In this document: in pieces, positions 56,999-64,000 of the stretch | How the letters are laid out: each line of letters opens with the position of its first letter | How positions within the stretch are numbered: position 1 is the first letter of the stretch | Source: Siderastrea siderea | Taxonomy: Eukaryota > Cnidaria > Anthozoa > Scleractinia > Rhizangiidae | Assembly: GCA_964030785.1 (NCBI GenBank) | Contig: OZ034967.1 | Location: 45,816,033 to 45,880,032, forward strand | DNA length: 64,000 bases | Reading direction: 5' to 3' | Notes under the pieces: generated by a model | What the model saw: only the letters and a program-made list of their open reading frames with translations | What the model was told of the DNA's origin: nothing | Databases searched by the model: none | Translations under genes and position numbers: made by a program

Positions 56999-59900
56999 GA
57001 AGAAGAAGAAGAAGAAGAAGAATGATAATAATAATAATAATAATAATAATAACAGTTTTTAATAGACACATTTTGTAGAGCCTCAATGCATTTACAAGAT
57101 AAAAATATCAAAATCTAATTTACAACCTTCAAAAAATAGATTAAAAAGTGCTTAACTACTAATAACAATGGATAAAATATAAAAATGCTAACTACTAATT
57201 ACAATGAATAAAATATAAAAATCGGTCTACAATATAAGGGAAACGGGTGAACTAGCTAAAAATAAATTAATTTAGAAAGATATGTCTTTAAAAGCCTTTT
57301 GAAAGAAGAGATTGACTGTGCATTCCTTATCATCAATTGCGTATATATTTGAGTATCATTTTCCACCAACGAACAGTGTACGTGTTCATTTGGTTCTTCT
57401 TGTAGCGTGGGGAGGTGGGGGCTTCTATAGACAGGGAGAGTACAGCAATCAAATTTATTGTCCTTAAGAATGAAATAGCATCGTAACATTCAATCTTGCA
57501 CGGCCTCTCATGGCGGCGGTTTGGCCGCTTGCCACTTGATACGTTGGGCTGCAGAAAGAGTTGCAGAATTTAGGATGGGTATCCTCACTACATCGATAAT
57601 TTTGGTTAGGGCATTTCAGTTGGAGAAATCATCAATTCACCCTGATCCTGATTGGTCGTTTGCTAAACACGTATATGTTTGTTGTTTGATCAGGTTTATT
57701 AGTAAACTAACCTTTATTTCCTGGACTTTCTTAGTAACCTCCTTCGGGTCCATTCCAACGTGGAGTGAATGTACTAACTTCTCAGAGTCGTCCATCCACT
57801 GGTTCATGGACTGCACTTCTTTGTCAAAATCACACATCCTCATTTCTAAATAGGACTTAAAAATAAAGCGCCAATCTTTTAAACAAAGTCTAAAAGGAAG
57901 TTCTTAATTCCTACCCATAGGAGAGTCAGTGTACGTTGCTAAACAAAACTTTGGATTTATCAACTGAGTTGATAAGGTAAATTAGCCACCGTAAAGAGAT
58001 TGAAAGCTGACACTTCGAGCGTTAGCCTTTGTCAGAGCGAATCAATTTCTTTATGGTGGCCAATTTACCTTATCAACTCAGTTGATAAATCCAAAGGTTT
58101 GTGTTTCACTTCCCCACCGACGGAGCACATTTTCTTTAGAAACTAACCCCCTTGTTTGTACGTTGCTAGTTGGCTTCTTTGCCTATATGTCACGATGACG
58201 CTGACACATTCTGGTTGACAAGAAAATGATGGCAAAAGAGGGTAACGCACTTTGGTCAGCCATTTTAATGGCGAGTTAAGCCAAGATTTTGTTAGACCCT
58301 GCCTAAACTTCATTTAAATAATCGACTCAAAAAGTATATCCTCAGTGAGGGCAGCAAGAGAAAGAAATCATGTTTTGGAAAATACCAGAGCAAGGCCACT
58401 TTGACAACTTTGCATTAAAATCTCATCAAGATTATTTGCAAAACGAAGTGGGCCCAACATATCAATTATCTTGGAAAATTGAGTTAAAAATATTAGCTCT
58501 CCTTACCGATAATTCCTGTTGAGATAATGTGGTGGTTAGATCAACATAATAACTGACTAAGTCAGGTCTCAACGAGGTGCTTACCATTTGTTAGAAGTGA
58601 CCGGTCGCATAAAAACCGTTATAATCAGTCGTTTTAAACAACCATTTACCTTTCAGGTTAATTAAACAGTTACTTTTTTGTTTTACTGTCTGGGTTGCCA
58701 GTGAGTCACAATTTGTGTTTCGGGAGCGATTTTGCGAATTGAGACAACAAAACGGTTGGTGTTCGAATAATGTCAGGGTGGCACGTTATTTACGTTAAAA
58801 TGCAGGGTAGAGAAGTTACCGTATCGATAGTCAGCATAAAAATGCGGTTTGAATTCAACCAATAATCTAAGAACTGTTTGAACAGTTGTATAACTATTTT
58901 TCTGGCAAAAACGTTGATCGGTCATCACCATGTTGAAGTGGACGTAAAAATAATAGACCGGATTTCACCATTTTGAAGACCATATTCTAAGAGTCCTTCA
59001 AAGTGACACACAATAATACAAATACATGTTGTTACCTTGGGAGATTCCAGCTCGGCAAATCCTTCATCAGCAAGAATGTCATCCAGGGACTGAGACAACA
59101 TGCTGTAATCATCACTAATCCGGACAGTTTCTTCTTCCACAGCTGATGGTGTTTCGTTTCTTCTCTGATTAAGCACGAGAAGCTCCGATGTAAACCTGTG
59201 AAAGGAAAAAAAAGTGAGTGTGCATTAGGAGGATGCATGATGTTTAAGTGTAAGTTAAATGATACTTTATACCAACTGTACAATAATATAATACATGAGA
59301 AAAATAACTAACTAACTAACTAAATAAATAAATGAATAAATAAATATAAGTACAATAGGTAAAGGAAAGAAGTAGGGGGAAACTGAATTCTCATATAAAA
59401 ACTGCTCTCCTAACTAAAAGATTTTGAGAAAAATATAAAATTATAATAACCTGTAATAAAAGAAAGAAAAAATGTGACAAAATAGATAATTAAAAAAATA
59501 AAATAAAATAAATAGATAAATCTAGTACGACAAGGGAAAAGGTAACTAACTATGTAAATAATTAAGTAACAATGCGTGTAAGAACTAGGCAATCCTCTAT
59601 TGTTCTGCGGCATTTCGCTTTCCCCACATAAGATTGTTTAGATTTTCTTACTGAGAATACATCAACCTATGGACAACACGTTTTTGAAATAAAATGTACT
59701 GAAACTTTATTTTAAAGCGATATTTCTTTTGTGTTACAAGGTTTTATCCAATCATGAGACTCCAAAACAATGGCCAAGAAAGGCTTCTAATTTTCCATGT
59801 TTCCCACATAGAAATTTTGCTGCATTAAAACTCAGAATAGTTTTCACCAAAAGGGAATCAATAAGTAAACTAGAGAGAAATAAATGCGCTACCTGATGAA

Positions 59901-62448
59901 GTGATAGTAGATTTTCATGTTTTAGCCAATGAGGTGGACCGTTTCAACAATATCACAATTAACACCTTTCTGCATTCCTTGCCGCTGAGTTGCCTAGTTC
60001 TTACTAGGACCATTACTTAAATAATCTACATTTGAAAGATTTCAAGCTGGGAGCTGCCATAACTGAATTAGCATTAACATAACATTAACATAGCGGATGT
60101 TCTAAAATCTTAGAAGGGATTAATGAGCGAGAAACAACTGAAATCAAATAAATAATTATGGAAAACCGTAAAAACCTGACGAATTTCTCATTTAACTGTT
60201 CAGGAGGAGTCATAAGGAATACACCAGTTTTACTCCATTTGACTATGTGGGATGCCTCGGATGTTGTTAATGTAATTGTGGGGGGTCCTAGTGTTCAAAA
60301 CAACACCCCCAGATAATTATCATTTTGGTGTTAAAGATAAACATAAATCTGCGCTATCCCATGACAGTTACCTTGTTGAAGGCAAAAGACGCCCAAACCC
60401 TGTCCTTTTAATTTCCATTTCATAAGAAGTCCCCTGCTTGAAAGCTCAAACGTCCATTTTACAGTTAGCCCACAGTTTTGTCCGTGACAAATTATAGTTA
60501 AACTGATGAAAGAATAACTTATGAATGAAAAAAAAAAACCCTGTAAAATGCACTGTTCTACAAAACAGGAACAAGGCAAACTCCTCGACAAACTGTTTTC
60601 ATCTGGAAACTTACTTGTCTCCATTTTCTCTGCAGGCGTTTTTCATCTGTTTTTGTCTTTCACTCAGGGCTCCTGTTTTCTTTTGAATTGCAGAAAACGT
60701 TTGTCTGTCCACCAACTGTTTCTCCAGCAAGTTGCTTGTTGTATCACGCACTTGGTTAATCGGCTCATCGTACGAGTCTAGATCTTCCATAAGCCTCTGA
60801 ATGAAAAATAGAAAGAAGAATACTTTTTTGATTTATTGACACAGCTACTGCGGTTTAGCGGAATAAAGTTACATCAATAACTGAACAGAGACAATAGGTC
60901 TTTAAAGACCTTTTAGGAGAAAGCGTTGATAAGAAAATTCTAACCTTTTGTTTGAGAATATTTTCTTCTAGTGAAAGACGTTCGTTGTCATATATTTCAG
61001 GGGTATTAATTTGCTTCTCGATTTTGTCAAAGTCTTCTGTTATATTTTGCATCGACTTGTGATTATGCTCCAAGGTCGCTTTGACGACGCTGTTATGAAA
61101 AAGAAAAAGACAGTTTATAACAAAAATAAAACACATAATGGAGTGCTAAGGTGGTTTAAGGCCGGAATAATTGCATCTTGGAAACTCAATAAATGGCATG
61201 ATAATCTCGTATGAGTTACGAGATTATACACCCACCCGAAATTGCAAATCTAAACCGGATACGGTACTCAAATCTCATATGTGAGAGAAATTTTATAGCA
61301 GTTGGATTTATGCTCGTAATATATATAATTGGCTGAATAAAACTCTTGAAGAATGCAATATTTCCTTACTGAGGAGTCAATTGACATAATCCAAAAGAAC
61401 AGATGTCCTTGGGTAAAAGAATGGACGGAATTGATGTCGTTTGCTATGGGCATTTTGCTTTTATTGCAAATCTCAGAAAAGTCTCGTTTGTCGCTATCAA
61501 ATGTTCTTTTGATTACCACCATGTAAGCTGATCACTGGCTTTTCCTACCGATTCTTATTGGCGATGTGTTCTCTCCACAACTCATCCCAACGAGACTGCA
61601 GATCATTCACTCTCTTTTCCAGGATTACCCTGTCCTTGTCGTTGAACAAGCCCTCTCTTTTAGCCTTTTCGAATCTCTCCACTACTGATTGGAATTCAGT
61701 TCTCGATTTCCGTAAATCCGATTCGAACCTCTGGAAAAAAAATATGTTGATTAGTTAATATTTGTCTCTAAATAAATGCTAGTCACTTACAATGCCATAT
61801 TGCATTGTTCTAAGCTGGTTTCATTACATTCGAAATGGGTGCACTTGATTTTAAAAAAAAAACAGCTAAAGAAATATTACGGAAAGCCGTAAATGAATGT
61901 GGATGGTTCATGTTGCACAAGACTAAAACAAACGTCATCGATGAAGCTGACTGGGCGTATCCTACTTGTATGTTTAGTTCCAGTCTTCAGCGTTGTATGA
62001 TTGTTCTAGATACGTTTTCAATTACTCAGTGATGGTAAGCGGCGAAAAAATACAGAAGTTGCCCAGAGAGACCTACAGGCAGTTGCAAAATGTCGATAAA
62101 ATGGACTTTTCCTCTAGAAATGCATTCTAGAGGGGAAAAAACATGAAAAACGTGATAGGCCACTGCTGATCCCCCTTCCCCGTCAATGTTGTTGCTTGTT
62201 AGCTTGAATCAGTATATTACAAACTCATACAAGAGAAGGGGGGGAGGGTAGGTGTGTATTGACTTCGAGAATGTCAGAAATGATCGCCATTATAGAAAGG
62301 GTCTCACAGTCTATTTGCAATTGCGCGTAGTTCCCTAAATAGGATTCAAAATAAAAACGAAGCATTAGTTCTGCGGGCTTTAATTTTCCTTTGAAGACAG
62401 CATCAACGATGCACGTACGTTGCTAGAAGTTCGATACTTAAATAAAGT

Positions 62449-62495
<47 letters not shown>

Positions 62496-63823
62496 TACAC
62501 CGGCCTAGAAGTATGTCTTCAGCTCACTCACCGTAATGTCATCCATTTGCTTCTTGAGTTCGTGTCCACTTGATTCAACAGCTGAAAATTTCTGGAGCGA
62601 TTCCGAGTCGAGATCCTGAATGTTCTTTTCACATGACTTGAGAGACAAGTCAAAGGTTTCAAAGGCATCTTTTTTCTTCTCCAACCTGTTAGTGGCATAT
62701 GGTTTATTTTTTGTTAACGGGCTGAATGAATTGGTAGGTTATGATTTTTCTGCACCCTGTGACTAAGCGTTATCCCACGCCAAAACCCATGCGTCATAGC
62801 GTATAACATATGGAAAACCATATTATCGAAACCATAAACTGTAACTATGTTCTGTTGAGTTGGCATCACACACTGTGTTAACAAATGTTGAATATATGAA
62901 AGAAATGAATAGGAATTCATTTGCTTCATGGATTGTGATCCTTTCGTAGTCTCGTAGGAACTCGCTAATTTTAATGTAAATACATGACTTTACCAGTTTA
63001 TGCAACTTAAATCCGGTGAACCTTTCCCCGTAAAAAAATGAAAAGAAAAAAACCTACGTACGGTACGGTGTACCTCTTAAAATAGCCAAAATTTAGGTTG
63101 TTATTAGCACCGAGTTCGGTGAGTGAAAACATGAGTGAACACGTGAATTTTGAAAACATAAAGGAAAACTCGAATTTTGAATGCTGCAAGAGTTTCTCAA
63201 ATTTCGTTCAGTATAAACTGGAGCCGCAAATGCATTTGCCAATACCACACACGTAGCAGTGCTCTACACTTGCTACAATGTAGCTAAGTCAAGAAGAGGG
63301 GAGTTTTAGTTCCAGATACAACGGGAAAATGAGGAAAGCGATATTTCAAGTCCCTTTGTAAAATTCTTACCGATTCTTATTGGCGATGTGCTCTCCCCAC
63401 AACTTTTCCCAGCGTGATTGCAGGTTATTCACTCTCTTTTCAAGGAATTTTCCGTCCGTGTCATCAAACTTGCCTTCATCTTTAGCTTTCTCGAATTTCT
63501 CCACTTCTGATTGGAATTCAGCTCTTGATTTCTTTAAACTTGCTTCGAAGCTCTGAAACACAAAAGGAACGTTTCAGTCTTGAAAAAGGTGTCATAAAAT
63601 ATTGCCCCCATTGGCCTGTTTTCATTGGAGATGGTGTTGCAATCCACAGAAAAACAAAAACTCACTCACCGTAAGGTCGTCCAGTTGTTTCTTGAGTTCG
63701 TCTCTGTTTAACCCAACAGCTGAAAATTTCTGGTGCGATTCCAAATCCAGATCTTGGATGGCCTTTTCACAGGACTTGAGAGACAAGACAAAGGTTTCAA
63801 AGGCACTTCTCTGTTTTTCCAGC
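56610..63823 (-). CDS. Large spectrin-repeat protein, C-terminal exons (5' part beyond the window)
   Basis: Coding exons on the minus strand, in order: 63823-63670, 63552-63371, 62685-62532, 61730-61549, 61089-60945, 60796-60615, 59195-59036, 57855-57712 and 56876-56610. A possible microexon at 58515-58507 lies between the last three. Borders are GT-AG and phases agree along the chain. Products show spectrin-repeat hallmarks: long charged helices with LQSRWDELWREHI, LQALNTRWRDTKDML and NQWMDDSEKLV. Exons of 182 and 154 nt occur as a duplicated pair (see separate entry). The last exon ends with a TAG-free acidic stretch, a cysteine cluster YRSCCCF and TGA. Proteins of this kind (spectraplakins, nesprins, dystrophin relatives) link actin to membranes or nuclei; which one cannot be told from these repeats. 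Confidence 0.78.
56960..57051. repeat. (AAT)n-(AAG)n-(AAT)n compound microsatellite
   Basis: About 13 AAT units, 8 AAG units and a further 9 AAT units occur just upstream of the last spectrin-gene exon, in its intron. Confidence 0.92.
57950..58095. mobile_element. Foldback element in an intron of the spectrin-repeat gene
   Basis: Arms of about 53 bp, starting TTTGGATTTATCAACTGAGT and ending in the inverted copy ACTCAGTTGATAAATCCAAA, flank a loop of about 40 nt. Each arm end also contains the self-complementary TTATCAACTGAGTTGATAA. Confidence 0.9.
58507..58515 (-). other. Possible 9-nt microexon of the spectrin-repeat gene
   Basis: The minus strand reads a good acceptor (attatctcaacag), then GAATTATCG, then a donor (GTAAGG). 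Nine nucleotides encode Glu-Leu-Ser and keep phase 0 to phase 0, as required by the exon before (ends at 59036) and after (starts at 57855). Short sites can arise by chance. Confidence 0.3.
59303..59347. repeat. (TAAC)n-(TAAA)n microsatellite
   Basis: TAAC units followed by AAATAAAT units, in an intron of the spectrin-repeat gene. Confidence 0.85.
61549..63823 (-). repeat. Tandem duplication of a two-exon spectrin-repeat unit
   Basis: Exons 63823-63670 and 62685-62532 are both 154 nt and encode alike products (AFETF-LSLKSCEK, LQKFSAV or HQKFSAV, ELKKQ). Exons 63552-63371 and 61730-61549 are both 182 nt and share KSRxEFQS, EKRVN-LQSRW and EHIANKNR. Each pair makes about 112 residues, one spectrin-repeat length. 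Protein identity is high for spectrin repeats, which indicates a relatively recent duplication. Confidence 0.8.
62449..62495. repeat. (GAT)n microsatellite
   Basis: About fifteen uninterrupted GAT units in the intron downstream of the 62532-62685 exon. Confidence 0.93.
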
Positions 63824-64000
63824 CTGTTAGAGACATGTTTTCCATTATTGTACAGATTGTCAATGTGATTTGACTCACACGCAACTTATATGCGAATCCA
63901 TTTTCATCATGCGCATGTCTTCTTGTCGGGACGGTGTCGCCTGTGTGCCTGTGTCTATTTTCTGTCTGTATTGGTTGGGGTCGGTCTCTGGTAGGCCCAA

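Overview
The window looks like nuclear DNA of a cnidarian, most likely an anthozoan such as a stony coral. It is AT-rich, coding is sparse, the introns are canonical GT-AG, and foldback and inverted-repeat elements, tRNA-derived SINE-like pieces, microsatellites and minisatellites are dense. The organism call is an inference from this style plus the gene content; nothing in the sequence names the species.

Left third (about 0.5-29.2 kb): a cluster of genes for secreted proteins. Two very long uninterrupted reading frames encode paralogous preproteins of 988 aa (minus, 6103 to 3137) and 994 aa (plus, 26224 to 29208). Each has a signal peptide, a long helix-rich body, a beta-rich region and a cysteine-rich tail. 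Three genes of a second family lie among them. These encode secreted proteins of about 107 aa with seven cysteines, split as signal-peptide exon (phase 1), cysteine exon and short last exon: a partial gene at 524-1248 (+), a complete one at 14365-17533 (+) and a complete one at 21424-19966 (-). I assembled their exons by matching splice signals, phases and paralogue endings. A third, unrelated cysteine-rich frame at 7804-8164 (+) is an in-frame duplication with a 195-bp period. The clustering of large and small secreted families is the most interesting feature of the window. Their function is unknown to me; the large family may be what databases call cephalotoxin-like, but I cannot confirm that.

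Middle (29-47 kb): mostly repeats. There is a signal-peptide exon of an unresolved secreted gene (35715-35787, +), a broken class A GPCR gene (42200-43983, +), a 106-bp tandem array, and several short inverted-repeat elements, two of which share the same double-foldback layout.

Right (47.3-54.9 kb): six exons of UBE3D (HECT-like E3 ubiquitin ligase) on the minus strand, with all splice phases matching. The conserved last exon was not found. Its first intron carries an 805-bp PIF/Harbinger-type element flanked by TTA duplications. From 63.8 down to 56.6 kb, nine coding exons plus a possible 9-nt microexon (minus) encode the C-terminal part of a large spectrin-repeat protein, including a duplicated 182+154-nt exon pair.
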